60,864 nt of DNA from Clostridiales bacterium (GCA_018374635.1 JAHAEW010000010.1:1-60864), one strand, 5' to 3'; shown: positions 23,976-32,558, numbered from the stretch's first letter. Made by a program: numbers and translations. The notes: generated by a model from the letters alone, not told the origin.

Positions 23976-25358
23976 TTATCCGGCATTCTGGGCTTCCAGT
24001 CCCCGGATGCGCTTCATCTCCCGGGAGACCAAACACACCGTGGTGAGAAAGGCCATGGTGTCGGCCACCGGTCCGGCAAAGAGGATGCCGTCGATCCCGC
24101 CCAGAAGGGCGGGCAGGAGGAGCAGCAGAGGAATGAGAAAGAGGACCTGCCGGGTCATGGAGAGGACCAGCCCTTTGACCGGCTTTCCAATGGCGGAGAA
24201 AAAGCTAGAGGAGAGCATCTGCACCCCGTTGACCAGCACCATGAAGAGGAAAATGCGCATAAACCGGACGGCAAATTCAAAATATAGGGCGTCGCCGCTG
24301 CCGAAAATGGAGATGATCTGCCGGGGACAGAACTGAAAGAGAAGAAATCCGACCAGGGAGACCGCCAGATTGCACCCGATGGCCAGACGGTAGATCCCGC
24401 GGACCCGGCCGTACTGCCTGGCCCCGTAATTGAAGCCGATGATGGGCTGAGAGCCCTGGGAGATCCCGATGACAACGGCCAGCAGGAGGGCGTTGGTCTT
24501 CATCACGATGCCGCAGGCGGCCAGAGGGATATTGGTGCCATAGACCGAGCCGGCGCCATAGTAGATCAGGGAGTTGTTGATCACGATCTGCACAAAGGTG
24601 AGGGCCACCTGGTTGAGGCTGCTGCTCATGCCCAGAGATGCGGTCTGAAGGCTCTCGCCCAGGCTCAGGCGCAGATGCTCCCGCCGCAGGTCAATGTGTT
24701 GAAAGTGGAAGGCATAGCGCACAGCCAGCAGGAAGGAGAAAAACTGACCGATGACCGTGGCCAGAGCCGCGCCGGCCACGCCCTGGTGGAGCACAAAAAT
24801 GAAGATGGGGTCCAGGATCGTGTTGATAACCGCCCCCACCAGCATACAGGTCATGGAGTACTTGGGGCTGCCGTCAGCCCGGGCCAGGTTGCTCATGGCG
24901 TTGGTGACGATGAGCAGGGGCATGCCCAGCGCGGTGATCCGGGTGTACGCAACGGCATAGGGCATGACGTCGGGCGTGGCGCCGAAGGCCAGGAGGAGCG
25001 GGTGCAGAAAGGCCTCCACCAGCAGCGTATAGAGCAGGCCGAGGACCGCCATCATGGCGATGGCATTGCCCACCACCCGGGCAGCCTGCTCCGGTTCCCC
25101 CGCCCCGAGAGAGAGGGAAAAGCGGGAGGCGCTTCCAATGCCGATAAGCAGGGCGATGGCCAGACAGATGGTAGTCAGGGGATAGGCCACATTGGTGGCC
25201 GCATTGCCCAGATAGCCCACGCCCTGTCCAATGAAGATCTGATCCACGATGTTGTACAGGGAGCCGACCAGCATGGCGATGACGCTGGGGACGGCAAAAC
25301 TGCGCAGCAGCTTGGGCAGCGGCTCATACCCCAGTGGATTGCTGAGATGATGCTCCAT
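23976..25358 (-). CDS. MATE-family efflux transporter
   Basis: A 460-residue multidrug and toxin extrusion family transporter with 12 predicted membrane segments in two homologous halves. Typical N-terminal MATE features: LLRSFAVPSVIAMLVGSLYNIVDQIFIGQ, and GSQPIIGFNYGA in the second half. It exports cationic compounds using a sodium or proton gradient. ATG 25358 follows GAGGAAAT. It is 26 bases downstream of a MarR gene and surely in the same operon, so induction by a MarR ligand is likely. Confidence 0.93.
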   Translation of the reverse strand: MEHHLSNPLGYEPLPKLLRSFAVPSVIAMLVGSLYNIVDQIFIGQGVGYLGNAATNVAYPLTTICLAIALLIGIGSASRFSLSLGAGEPEQAARVVGNAIAMMAVLGLLYTLLVEAFLHPLLLAFGATPDVMPYAVAYTRITALGMPLLIVTNAMSNLARADGSPKYSMTCMLVGAVINTILDPIFIFVLHQGVAGAALATVIGQFFSFLLAVRYAFHFQHIDLRREHLRLSLGESLQTASLGMSSSLNQVALTFVQIVINNSLIYYGAGSVYGTNIPLAACGIVMKTNALLLAVVIGISQGSQPIIGFNYGARQYGRVRGIYRLAIGCNLAVSLVGFLLFQFCPRQIISIFGSGDALYFEFAVRFMRIFLFMVLVNGVQMLSSSFFSAIGKPVKGLVLSMTRQVLFLIPLLLLLPALLGGIDGILFAGPVADTMAFLTTVCLVSREMKRIRGLEAQNAG

Positions 25359-25384
25359 ATTTCCTCATTCCGCTTCCTTTCCGG

Positions 25385-25831
25385 TCAGACTGGCGGGGGC
25401 GGGGCATTGCCGGTTTCGGCAAGAGAGACGGCCTGCGCCCCCAGACGCTGGAGGAGGGTCAGAAATACCTCCCGCTCCTCCGGGGAAAAGGGTTCCATGA
25501 CCTGCTCCTGCCACCGGCGCAGCAGGGAGAGGATCTGGGGCCGGGCCTCCAGGGCCCGCCGGGTGGGAAAGAGACGGCAGGTGCGCTGGTCTTCCGGATT
25601 GCGCTCCCGCCGAAGAAAGCCGGCCTTTTCCAGAGCGGAAAGCGTCCGGGTCACGTTGCTGGGGTGGAGATAGAAAAAGTGAATGAATTGATCCTGCGTG
25701 ACCCCCGGCGTCTCGCAGATCTTCAGGACATACATATGCTGGCTGCTGTTCAGGCACAGAGGAGCCAGCGAGCGGTCCAGATACATCTTGGTGTGCCGGT
25801 CGGAAATAGAGAGCCATTTGATCAGGTTCAT
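25385..25831 (-). CDS. MarR-family regulator of the MATE operon
   Basis: A 148-residue MarR transcription factor. The winged helix spans about residues 35-100 (GVTQDQFIHFFYLHPSNVTRTLSALEKAGFLRRERNPEDQR), with dimerisation helices on either side. The start is ATG 25831 (MNLIKWLS), with AAAAGGGGGGAAACGGG ahead of it; the frame stays open upstream but those bases hold the promoter and operator. A perfect palindrome overlaps the -35 of its promoter, so it probably represses itself and the MATE gene until a toxic ligand binds. Confidence 0.92.
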   Translation of the reverse strand: MNLIKWLSISDRHTKMYLDRSLAPLCLNSSQHMYVLKICETPGVTQDQFIHFFYLHPSNVTRTLSALEKAGFLRRERNPEDQRTCRLFPTRRALEARPQILSLLRRWQEQVMEPFSPEEREVFLTLLQRLGAQAVSLAETGNAPPPPV

Positions 25832-25868
25832 CCCGTTTCCCCCCTTTTCCCCTGTTTTTAGCAGACCC

Positions 25869-25904
25869 ATTATAGCAAAAACTATTTGCTTGCGCAAGCA
25901 AATA
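25869..25904 (-). promoter_or_regulatory. MarR-MATE promoter with palindromic operator
   Basis: On the minus strand: -35 TTGCGC (25897-25892), 17-bp spacer, -10 TATAAT (25874-25869). A perfect 22-bp palindrome with arms TATTTGCTTGC and GCAAGCAAATA (25883-25904) covers the -35 and the upstream half of the spacer. Binding there would block RNA polymerase. Confidence 0.8.
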
Positions 25905-25914
25905 AGAAGATAAA

Positions 25915-25942
25915 AAATCCTCCCGCGCAAAGGCGCGGGAGG
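25915..25942 (-). terminator. Terminator of DUF4358 gene
   Basis: On the minus strand a 10-bp stem (cctcccgcgc / gcgcgggagg) with a short loop is followed by ATTTTTTA. It ends the 25978-26775 gene. Confidence 0.8.
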
Positions 25943-25977
25943 ACGCAGAGACAACTATGGGGTGCGGATGGGGGCGA

Positions 25978-26775
25978 TCAGCCCTCCTCCAGGCCGGCCA
26001 GCCCGTTCTCGAAGGCGGCCACGGCCTCATCGGCGTTCTCGGCGATCACAAAGAGGAGATAGCCGTCCTTCACCACGGTGCGGGCGTCCTGCACCTTGGG
26101 CAGGTTCTGGGAGAGATACCAGGAGAAGGTGTCCTCCTGCTGCTGGCGGTAGGCCTCCAGATCGGCCTTTGCCTGCGCCTCCTTCCCCTCGGCCAGCTTG
26201 CCGATGATGATGGTGTCCGGAGAGGTGATCATGGGGAAGAAGCCGGCCGCCTCGGTAAAGCTGTCGCTGTGGATGCCATAGGTGTCCAGGCTCTCCGCGT
26301 CCACGGCCATACCATAGCCGACCCCGCCGGCGTCGGCCACCTCATAGGCCAGCTTGGCCAGGGGGGAGTTGTTGGGGGTGGTGATGCTCACGCCGGTCTC
26401 AGACTCCTCCAGCGTGATGCCGTCCAGCCCATCCAGCACGGAAGCGGGGACAAAGGTCACGCCGTCCACCACCTGGGCTGTGGCGCCCTCCACCAGGTTG
26501 TCATCCACCGTGATGGAGCCGTCCTGGAAGGAGACCTCCACCTGGTGCTTGCTGAAATAGAAGAAGCTGGAATTCCCCTCGGCAAACCAGGAGGCAGAGC
26601 CATGGTCGGCCTCGGCCACCAGCCGCAGCGGAAGCCCCTGGGCCTCGGGAAGCGCGGAAGTGTCCAGCGCGGTGCCGTTGACCGTGATGGAGGCCGTATA
26701 GCCTGCGGCCAGGGCGGGGGTGAGGAGGCTGCCGGCCAGGGCGGCGGCCAGAGCAAATGTGCCGAGCTGTTTCAT
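25978..26775 (-). CDS. Secreted DUF4358 protein with Cu-amine-oxidase-like N domain
   Basis: A 265-residue exported protein of unknown function. Residues 1-23 are a Sec signal peptide (MKQLGTFALAAALAGSLLTPALA). The next part (about 25-120) resembles the copper-amine-oxidase N-terminal-like domain common in extracellular Firmicutes proteins (LPLRLVAEADHG, VDDNLVEGATAQVVDGVTFVPASVL). The C-terminal part (about 135-255) resembles DUF4358, with SPDTIIIGKLAEGKEAQ and the end segment GYLLFVIAENADEAVAAFE. Assignments are by eye. Single-gene unit with its own terminator. Confidence 0.75.
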   Translation of the reverse strand: MKQLGTFALAAALAGSLLTPALAAGYTASITVNGTALDTSALPEAQGLPLRLVAEADHGSASWFAEGNSSFFYFSKHQVEVSFQDGSITVDDNLVEGATAQVVDGVTFVPASVLDGLDGITLEESETGVSITTPNNSPLAKLAYEVADAGGVGYGMAVDAESLDTYGIHSDSFTEAAGFFPMITSPDTIIIGKLAEGKEAQAKADLEAYRQQQEDTFSWYLSQNLPKVQDARTVVKDGYLLFVIAENADEAVAAFENGLAGLEEG

Positions 26776-26948
26776 ACCGTTATATCTCCTTTGTGTCCTC
26801 CGGCAGAGGGGCCGGAAAAGTTGGTCGCAGGGTTAGACGGGGACGGGAGAAAAAAGTTCCCTGTTCGCTGCAAAATATGCTAAAATAATTTGACAGCTAA
26901 CGGCTTATGAAAAGGGGGATGAGCCCCCGTCCGAAAAAGGAGAGTATG

Positions 26949-27893
26949 ATGCAGGAAATTTATCCGATTTTATGGTACTTTTTTGTCTACGCCTTTCTGG
27001 GGTGGTGCAGCGAGGTGTGTTATGCGGCCCTGCGGACCGGGAAATTTGTCAACCGCGGATTTCTCAACGGCCCCCTCTGCCCCATTTACGGCTTTGGCGT
27101 GGTGCTGGTGACTTCCCTTCTGGCTCCGGTGCGGGAGCGCTTTCTGCTGCTCTTCCTCTGCTCGGTGGCGCTGTGCAGCGCGCTGGAGTGGGTGACCGGC
27201 TTTGTGCTGGAAAAGCTCTTCCATCAGAAGTGGTGGGATTACTCCGACCAGCCCTTCAACCTCAACGGCTATATCTGCCCCCTCTTCTCCCTGCTGTGGG
27301 GCTTTGCCTGCCTGATCATCATGGATATGATCCATCCGGCGGTGACAGGGATGGTGCAGCACATCCCCCGCCCAGTGGGGCTGGTGCTGCTGGGGCTCTT
27401 TCTTTTGCTGACGGCAGTGGATCTGTCGGCCACGGTGGCTTCCATGATCGGGCTGAACAAACGGCTGCGGCAGCTGGAAGAAATGGCGGCCCGGATCAAG
27501 GCCGCCTCCAACGAGCTGGGGGAGAACCTGGCGGACGCCACCCTCTCCCTCTCCGAGCGGGGCGCCGACCTGAAAGAGGACCTGAGCGACCTGCGGGACG
27601 ATCTGGCCGAGCGGAGTGCCGATCTCCGGGAGGATCTTACGGAGCGTCTGGCGGCCCGGGAGGCGGAGCAGACTGCCCGGCGTATCGCCCGGGAGGCCGC
27701 CCTCAAACGGCGGGAGGCTGCGCTGACCGAGCTCAAGGCGGCCAATGAGGAACTCCTCTCCACCTATGGCTTTGGCCAGAGGCGGCTGCTGCGGGCCTTT
27801 CCCCATATGACCTCCACCCGATATGCCGCGGCCCTGGAGGAGCTGCGCAGGCGGGCCCGCGGGATGCGGAAAAAGAGCGGAGAGGATGCGTAA
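26949..27893 (+). CDS. Putative ABC transporter permease, CmpB family
   Basis: A 314-residue membrane protein of the 'putative ABC-transporter type IV' (CmpB, PF06541) family. Five or so hydrophobic segments fill residues 1-170, with the typical FLGWCSEVCYAALRTGKFVNRGFLNGPLCPIYGFG region split across residues 12-46 and WWDYSDQPFNLNGYICP later. The C-terminal 140 residues form a charged, heptad-like coiled coil (LSERGADLKEDLSDLRDDLAERS). No ATPase is adjacent, so a transport role is unproven. I chose ATG 26949, six bases after AAGGAG; ATG 26946 directly precedes it. Confidence 0.8.
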   Translation: MQEIYPILWYFFVYAFLGWCSEVCYAALRTGKFVNRGFLNGPLCPIYGFGVVLVTSLLAPVRERFLLLFLCSVALCSALEWVTGFVLEKLFHQKWWDYSDQPFNLNGYICPLFSLLWGFACLIIMDMIHPAVTGMVQHIPRPVGLVLLGLFLLLTAVDLSATVASMIGLNKRLRQLEEMAARIKAASNELGENLADATLSLSERGADLKEDLSDLRDDLAERSADLREDLTERLAAREAEQTARRIAREAALKRREAALTELKAANEELLSTYGFGQRRLLRAFPHMTSTRYAAALEELRRRARGMRKKSGEDA

Positions 27894-27906
27894 AGCAAAC
27901 GGCGCC

Positions 27907-27932
27907 GCCCCGGCCCCCGTCCGGGCCGGGGC
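27907..27932. terminator. Terminator between convergent genes
   Basis: A 10-bp GC stem (gccccggccc / gggccggggc) with loop ccgtcc between the CmpB-family gene and ybaK. No T tract; strength uncertain. Confidence 0.55.
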
Positions 27933-27947
27933 TCCGGCGGCGGAGTG

Positions 27948-28424
27948 CTATTTTGCAACGGGGGCAAACTGGGCCCGGGCCAGCCGGGCCAGCTCCGCGG
28001 GCGGGAGCTCCACCTGAGCGCCGATCTTCCCGGCGCTCACCACCATGGTCTCCAGGGTGCGGGCGCTCTCGTCCAGCACGGTGTGGAACTGCTTTTTCAT
28101 CCCCAGGGGAGAGCAGCCGCCGTGCACATAGCCCGTGAGGGGGAGCAGCTCCGCCTGCCGGAGCATGGCGATGGACTTCTCCCCCACCGCCCTCGCCGCC
28201 GCCTTGAGATCCAGCTCCCGGAGGACGGGGACCACGAATACATAGTGGGTTCCGGAGGGGGCGCAGGTCACCAGGGTCTTGAATACCTGTTCCGGAGCGC
28301 GGCCGATGAGCCCGGCCACGGTAACGCCGTCCACCGCGCCGCCGGGAGCGGCGTAGCGGTGCGGGGTGTAGGGCGCCTTCTTCTGGTCCAGAAGGCGCAT
28401 GACATTGGTCTTTTCTTCTGCCAT
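27948..28424 (-). CDS. ybaK: Cys-tRNA(Pro) deacylase YbaK
   Basis: A 158-residue YbaK/EbsC-family editing protein that hydrolyses Cys mischarged on tRNA-Pro. Conserved features seen: N-terminal KTNVMRLLDQKKAPY, the VFKTLV segment with the catalytic lysine, and the GYVHGGCSPLGMKK block. Length equals the family norm. Start ATG 28424 follows AAGGAAGCGATCC. Alone on its strand, divergent from the M42 peptidase gene. Confidence 0.92.
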   Translation of the reverse strand: MAEEKTNVMRLLDQKKAPYTPHRYAAPGGAVDGVTVAGLIGRAPEQVFKTLVTCAPSGTHYVFVVPVLRELDLKAAARAVGEKSIAMLRQAELLPLTGYVHGGCSPLGMKKQFHTVLDESARTLETMVVSAGKIGAQVELPPAELARLARAQFAPVAK

Positions 28425-28509
28425 GATGGATCGCTTCCTTGCTTTTTCGTTGGAATAGGGGTATGCTGGAACTGCCTTTTACGATACCACAAGTAAGGAG
28501 ACGTTTCAA

Positions 28510-29550
28510 ATGGATTTTCAGCATATGATCCCCTGTCTGAAGGAGACCGCCCATGCCATCCTGGAGGTGGACAGCCCCACCGGCTTCACCGCCCGGGCGG
28601 TGGAGAGGGCCGAGCAGATGGTCCGGGCCATGGGATATGAGACCCGCCGGAGCAAAAAGGGCAACCTGACCATTCTGGTGGAGGGCCGGGACCGGGCGCA
28701 CACCGTCGGGCTCTGCGCCCATGTGGACACCCTGGGCCTGATGGTGCGCGCCATCACCTCCGCCGGAGAGCTGATGTTCACCAAGGTGGGGGGCGCGGTG
28801 CTCCCCTCCCTCCACGGGGAGTACTGCAAGATCTACACCCGGGACGGGCGGGTCTACACCGGGACCATTCTCTCCCTCTCCCCGGCGGCCCACGTCTTTG
28901 ACGACGCCCGCACCCGGCCCCAGGACGAGCAGAATATGTACGTCCGGGTGGATGAGAAGGTGCGCTCCGCCGAGGATGTGCGCTCTTTGGGCATCGAGGT
29001 GGGGGATTACATCTGCTACGACCCCAAGACGGTCTTTACGGACAGCGGTTTCCTCAAGTCCCGCTTCATCGACGACAAGGGAAGCGTGTCCATCCTGCTT
29101 ACCCTCCTGCGCTGGATGAAGGAGAACGGCAAGCGCCCCCGCTGCAATGTGGAGATCACCTTTACCGTCTATGAGGAACTGGGCCACGGCGGGGCCACCT
29201 TCTCCCCCGATCTGGAGGAGCTGCTGGCCGTGGATATGGGCTGCGTGGGCGCAGACCTGAACTGCGACGAGTACCATGTCTCCATCTGCGCGGCCGACAG
29301 CTCCGGTCCCTTTGACTATGGGATGGTGAGCCGTCTCCTCTCTCTGGCCAGGGAGAACGGCATCCCCGCCGTGCTGGACGTCTACCCCCACTACTCCTCC
29401 GATGTGGCGGTGGCCTGGAAGTCCGGCCTGGACGCCCCTGCCGCCCTGATCGGCCCTGGAGTGCAGGCCTCCCACGGCATGGAACGCACCCATCTGGAGG
29501 CCATGCTGGGGACCATGTCCCTGGTGGAGCGCTATCTGGACTGCCAGTAA
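28510..29550 (+). CDS. M42-family metallopeptidase
   Basis: A 346-residue aminopeptidase of the M42 (glutamyl aminopeptidase/endoglucanase-like) family, cytosolic and usually a large oligomer. Metal-binding elements are seen: AHVDTLG (His, Asp), SRFIDDKGS (bridging Asp), EELGHGG (catalytic Glu pair), AVDMG, and a C-terminal His in QASHGMERTH. It removes N-terminal residues from peptides. The start has AAGGAGACGTTTCAA upstream. Confidence 0.9.
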   Translation: MDFQHMIPCLKETAHAILEVDSPTGFTARAVERAEQMVRAMGYETRRSKKGNLTILVEGRDRAHTVGLCAHVDTLGLMVRAITSAGELMFTKVGGAVLPSLHGEYCKIYTRDGRVYTGTILSLSPAAHVFDDARTRPQDEQNMYVRVDEKVRSAEDVRSLGIEVGDYICYDPKTVFTDSGFLKSRFIDDKGSVSILLTLLRWMKENGKRPRCNVEITFTVYEELGHGGATFSPDLEELLAVDMGCVGADLNCDEYHVSICAADSSGPFDYGMVSRLLSLARENGIPAVLDVYPHYSSDVAVAWKSGLDAPAALIGPGVQASHGMERTHLEAMLGTMSLVERYLDCQ

Positions 29551-29578
29551 GGCCTGTTTCTGGCGGATGGTCTGGGAG

Positions 29579-29602
29579 AGGGGGCGTCGGAGACGCCGCC
29601 CC
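29579..29602. terminator. Hairpin between convergent genes
   Basis: A GC-rich stem (gggggcgtc / gacgccgccccc, one bulge) between the M42 gene and the CBS gene. Short or no T tract. Confidence 0.5.
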
Positions 29603-29621
29603 CGACACAGGAGGATAGGGG

Positions 29622-30050
29622 CTACCCCCGGCGCACGCCCTGGGAGATGTTGGCCAGAGCCGCCCCCGCCTCCATATCGCAGGTGCGGCTGCGGGCCAGG
29701 TCGCCCAGGGAGACCATGCCCACCACCCGGCGGTCCTCCACCACCGGTAGCCGCCGCACCTGGGCCGCCGCCATGACCGAGGCGGCCTCCCGCACGTCGG
29801 CGTTGGGGCTGACCCAGGCGCAGGAGCGGGTCATGATGTCCCCCACGGGCAGCCGTTCCGGGTTCTCGCCGGGGGCCAAGCAACGGAGGACCAGGTCCCG
29901 GTCGGTCACCATGCCTTTGAGCCGTCCGTCGTTCTGACAGACCGGCAGGGCCCCCAGATCATACCGGGAGAGGAGCCGGGCCGCCAGGGCCGCGCTTTCC
30001 GCCGGGGTGATGGTGACCACGTGGGGATTCATCAAATCGCGTACCAACAT
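29622..30050 (-). CDS. Tandem CBS-domain protein
   Basis: A 142-residue protein made of two CBS domains: about residues 8-65 (MNPHVVTITPAESAAL, GMVTDRDLVLR) and about 72-130 (MTRSCAWVSPNADVREAA, GMVSLGDLAR). Such pairs bind adenine nucleotides and act as energy or nucleotide sensors; no effector domain is attached. The ATG at 30050 sits directly beside a long hairpin that would mask its ribosome site (GGCGGCGG), so its translation is probably regulated or driven by a transcript starting inside the hairpin. Confidence 0.88.
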   Translation of the reverse strand: MLVRDLMNPHVVTITPAESAALAARLLSRYDLGALPVCQNDGRLKGMVTDRDLVLRCLAPGENPERLPVGDIMTRSCAWVSPNADVREAASVMAAAQVRRLPVVEDRRVVGMVSLGDLARSRTCDMEAGAALANISQGVRRG

Positions 30051-30052
30051 AA

Positions 30053-30108
30053 AACCGCCGCCTTTTCTGGTGTTTGATACCTGAGTATCGCCAGAGCAGG
30101 CGGCGGTT
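30053..30108 (-). promoter_or_regulatory. 56-nt hairpin abutting the CBS start codon
   Basis: An 11-bp outer stem (aaccgccgcct 30053-30063 / aggcggcggtt 30098-30108), an inner stem tctgg / ccaga and a distal stem gatac / gtatc with loop ctga. On the minus strand it lies between the QueG-like gene and the CBS gene, ends in TTTT and contains the CBS ribosome site in its stem. It may terminate the murE-queG transcript and also block CBS translation. Confidence 0.7.
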
Positions 30109-30117
30109 ATGCGTTCC

Positions 30118-30957
30118 TCATGTCTTTTTTTGCAGGGCAAGATTGCGGCGCAGGACGGCGGGGCCCCGCCAGGCAAAGGCCCGCTCTCCGTAGGCCTCCC
30201 GGAACTGCCGGTTGGTGAGGCCCTCCACCGCCGCGCCGGTGAGGGAGTGGAGCAGCCCCTCCCGAAAGGGGGCGAGGGCGGTCTGGGCCGCCCCGGCGTT
30301 ATGGGGGCATACCAGCTGGCACACGTCGCACCCCCAGACGAGGGGGTGGGCGGCCACGAGGGCCGCCTGCTCCGGCGGAAGCTCCCCCTTTTTCTGGGTG
30401 AGGTGGGAGAGGCAGCGCTCCGGGTCAAAGGAATCCCCCCGCAGCGCGCCGCCGGGACAGGCGGAGACGCATCTGCCGCACCCCATGCACCCCCCGCTGG
30501 GGGCGGCGGGCGGGAGGGAAAAGGCCAGATCGGTGAGGATGGTGCCCAGGAAGATCCAGCTGCCATAGGGGGGCAGGATCACCAGGCCGTGCCGCCCGAT
30601 CCTCCCCAGCCCGGCCAGGCGGGCGGCCTCCCGCTCCGGGAGGGGGGAGTTGTCCGCACCGGGCACGAAGCGATGCGGTCCGTATTTTTCCTCCAGCATG
30701 TGGCAAACCGTGGCCAGCGCCTCGGTGAGCACCAGGTGGTAATCCCGCCCCCGGGCGTAGAGGGAGAGATTGCCCGGCCCGGCTCCGGCGTAGTACGGGA
30801 AGGCGGCCGCCAGGACGCTTTGGGCGCCGGGACACAGGGCCTCCGCCCGCTCCCGCTCCTCCCGGCTCATGGCGGGGAGGAGCCGTTCATAGGCCGTGTG
30901 CCCCCAGCTCGCCGCGCCCGCCGCCGTAAAGGCGGCGTCCAGCTCAGCCCCGGTCAT
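30118..30957 (-). CDS. Epoxyqueuosine reductase (QueG)-like 4Fe-4S protein
   Basis: A 279-residue iron-sulfur protein with two ferredoxin-type clusters: CMGCGRCVSACP at about residues 156-167 and CDVCQLVCP at about 212-220, plus the cysteine in PERCLSH. This layout is that of QueG, which reduces epoxyqueuosine to queuosine in tRNA using cobalamin. It is about 100 residues shorter than E. coli QueG, as are many Clostridia homologues without the HEAT repeats, so a related reductase function is possible. Its start overlaps the end of the MurE-like gene by 14 bases, so they are co-translated. Confidence 0.75.
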   Translation of the reverse strand: MTGAELDAAFTAAGAASWGHTAYERLLPAMSREERERAEALCPGAQSVLAAAFPYYAGAGPGNLSLYARGRDYHLVLTEALATVCHMLEEKYGPHRFVPGADNSPLPEREAARLAGLGRIGRHGLVILPPYGSWIFLGTILTDLAFSLPPAAPSGGCMGCGRCVSACPGGALRGDSFDPERCLSHLTQKKGELPPEQAALVAAHPLVWGCDVCQLVCPHNAGAAQTALAPFREGLLHSLTGAAVEGLTNRQFREAYGERAFAWRGPAVLRRNLALQKKT

Positions 30958-32464
30958 AGCGGTCCAGCGCCTGCTGGGCCAGCAGGCCGTCCGGGACGCA
31001 GGGTTCCGGGCCGCTGCGGCGCTTTTGCAGGCGCTCGCAGCCCTTTCCGGCCAGGACCACCACCGCCGGAGTGTGGCAGTTCAGGATGGCCCGGCGCACG
31101 GCCTCCTCCCGGTCGGGGATGACCTCCCCCGCCTTGCCGAAGGGGTCGAGATAGCGCTGGATGTCGGCGCAGATGTCGGCTACCTCCTCCGGGCCGGGAT
31201 CGTCCTCCGTGAGCAGGATGCGGTCGGCCAGGGACCCGGCGGCCGTCCCCATGCCCTCCCGGCGGTCGATGCCCTTGCCGCCGGTGCAGCCGAAAAGGAC
31301 CGTGAGCTCCCGCCCCGGATATTCGGTCCGGGCGGAGCGAAGGAGGGAGTCCAGGCTCATGCCGTTGTGGGCATAGTCCACGATGACCGAGATCTGTCCG
31401 TCCGCCGAGACATAGTGCTCCATCCGGCCGGGAACGGCGGCCTGGCGGAGTCCCTGCTCCACCGCCTCCACGGGGATGCCGTAGGCCTCGGCCACCGCCA
31501 CGGCGGCCAGGGCGTTCTCCACATTGAAGAGGCCGGGCATGCCCAGGGTGAGCTCCCCCTCGTACCGGGGGGTGCGCACATGGAAGCGGATGGTGTGGCC
31601 CACCTTGCGCACGCCGCTGGCATAGACGTCGGCGTCAGGGGAGCGCTGGGAGAAGGTCACTACCCGCCCGCAGACGGAGGCGGCCGCCCGCACATCCCCG
31701 GCATGGTCGCAGTCCAGGTTGACGCAGGCGGTGCGGGCCTGCCGGAAGATGAGGAGCTTGGAGGCGAAATAGTCCGCCCAGTCGGGGTGCTCCACGGGAG
31801 AGATGTGGTCCTCTCCGATGTTGAGAAACACCGCGCAGGCCAGGTCGACTCCGATGACCCGGCCGTATTTGAGGGCCTGGCTGGAGAACTCCATGGTCAC
31901 ATATTCGCTCCCGGCGGTCACCGCGTTGAGCAGGTGCCGCTGGAGGTCCAGAGGTTCCGGGGTGGTGAGCTTGGCGGGGCGGCGTTCCAGTCCGTCGTCG
32001 GTGACGATGGTGGAGAGGATGGCGCTCTCCCGCAGGCCCTGCCCGGTCCGCCAGGCGTCCAGGATGGATTTGATATAGTAGGCCGTGGTGGTCTTGCCCT
32101 TGGTGCCGGTGATCCCCGTAATGGTGAGGCGGCCGGAGGGATGGCCGTGGGAGCGGTCGGCCAGCAGCCCCATGGCGGTGCGGATGTCCCGGACCGGGAT
32201 GCAGGGAACGCCGCTCCCCTCCTCGTAGGGATGCTCGCTCACATAGGCAAAGGCCCCGCGCTGTATGGCGTCGGCCAGATACCGCCCCTTGAAGGCCGCG
32301 CCCTTGCAGAGAAAGAGGGTGCCTGGAATCACCTTCTGGGAGTCGCAGGAGACCAGTTCCACCGTGCGCTCCAGGCCGGCGGGAAGAGGCGCTCCGCCGG
32401 CCAGCAGGCCGTGCTGAAGAAGAAGCTGATAGTAATCGCCCAGCGGAAGGCGGGGTCGTTGCAT
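30944..32464 (-). CDS. MurE-like Mur ligase (UDP-MurNAc-tripeptide synthetase)
   Basis: A 506-residue ATP-dependent Mur ligase adding the third amino acid to UDP-MurNAc-Ala-Glu. The ATP loop GITGTKGKTTT is at about residue 108-118; the UDP-MurNAc domain lies before it (LVSCDSQKVIPGTLFLCKGAAFKG) and the C-terminal ligand domain has FGCTGGKGIDRR. The DAP-type signature DNPR is absent: here it reads EDDPGPEE, closer to the DDP pattern seen in lysine-type enzymes. It may add an unusual residue or be a second copy beside a main MurE. I chose ATG 32464 with GGGTGGTGACC upstream. Confidence 0.85.
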   Translation of the reverse strand: MQRPRLPLGDYYQLLLQHGLLAGGAPLPAGLERTVELVSCDSQKVIPGTLFLCKGAAFKGRYLADAIQRGAFAYVSEHPYEEGSGVPCIPVRDIRTAMGLLADRSHGHPSGRLTITGITGTKGKTTTAYYIKSILDAWRTGQGLRESAILSTIVTDDGLERRPAKLTTPEPLDLQRHLLNAVTAGSEYVTMEFSSQALKYGRVIGVDLACAVFLNIGEDHISPVEHPDWADYFASKLLIFRQARTACVNLDCDHAGDVRAAASVCGRVVTFSQRSPDADVYASGVRKVGHTIRFHVRTPRYEGELTLGMPGLFNVENALAAVAVAEAYGIPVEAVEQGLRQAAVPGRMEHYVSADGQISVIVDYAHNGMSLDSLLRSARTEYPGRELTVLFGCTGGKGIDRREGMGTAAGSLADRILLTEDDPGPEEVADICADIQRYLDPFGKAGEVIPDREEAVRRAILNCHTPAVVVLAGKGCERLQKRRSGPEPCVPDGLLAQQALDRYDRG

Positions 32465-32524
32465 ATCGGTCACCACCCGTATAGATTCGGTATCTGTATA
32501 TCTTAGCATACCCGCAGGCAAAAG

Positions 32525-32553
32525 AAAAGGCGGAGCCGGGACAGCTCCGCCTG
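32525..32553 (-). terminator. Terminator of response regulator gene
   Basis: On the minus strand an 8-9 bp stem (aggcggagc / gctccgcct) is followed by TTTTCTTTT. It separates the response regulator from the MurE-like gene. Confidence 0.85.
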
Positions 32554-32558
32554 TTGCT

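Noticed and set aside
22177..24036. A 619-codon minus-strand frame opposite the ABC-F gene
   Set aside because: Antisense shadow; composition is atypical (Gly, His, Leu, Gln rich) and the plus-strand ABC-F protein is unmistakable.
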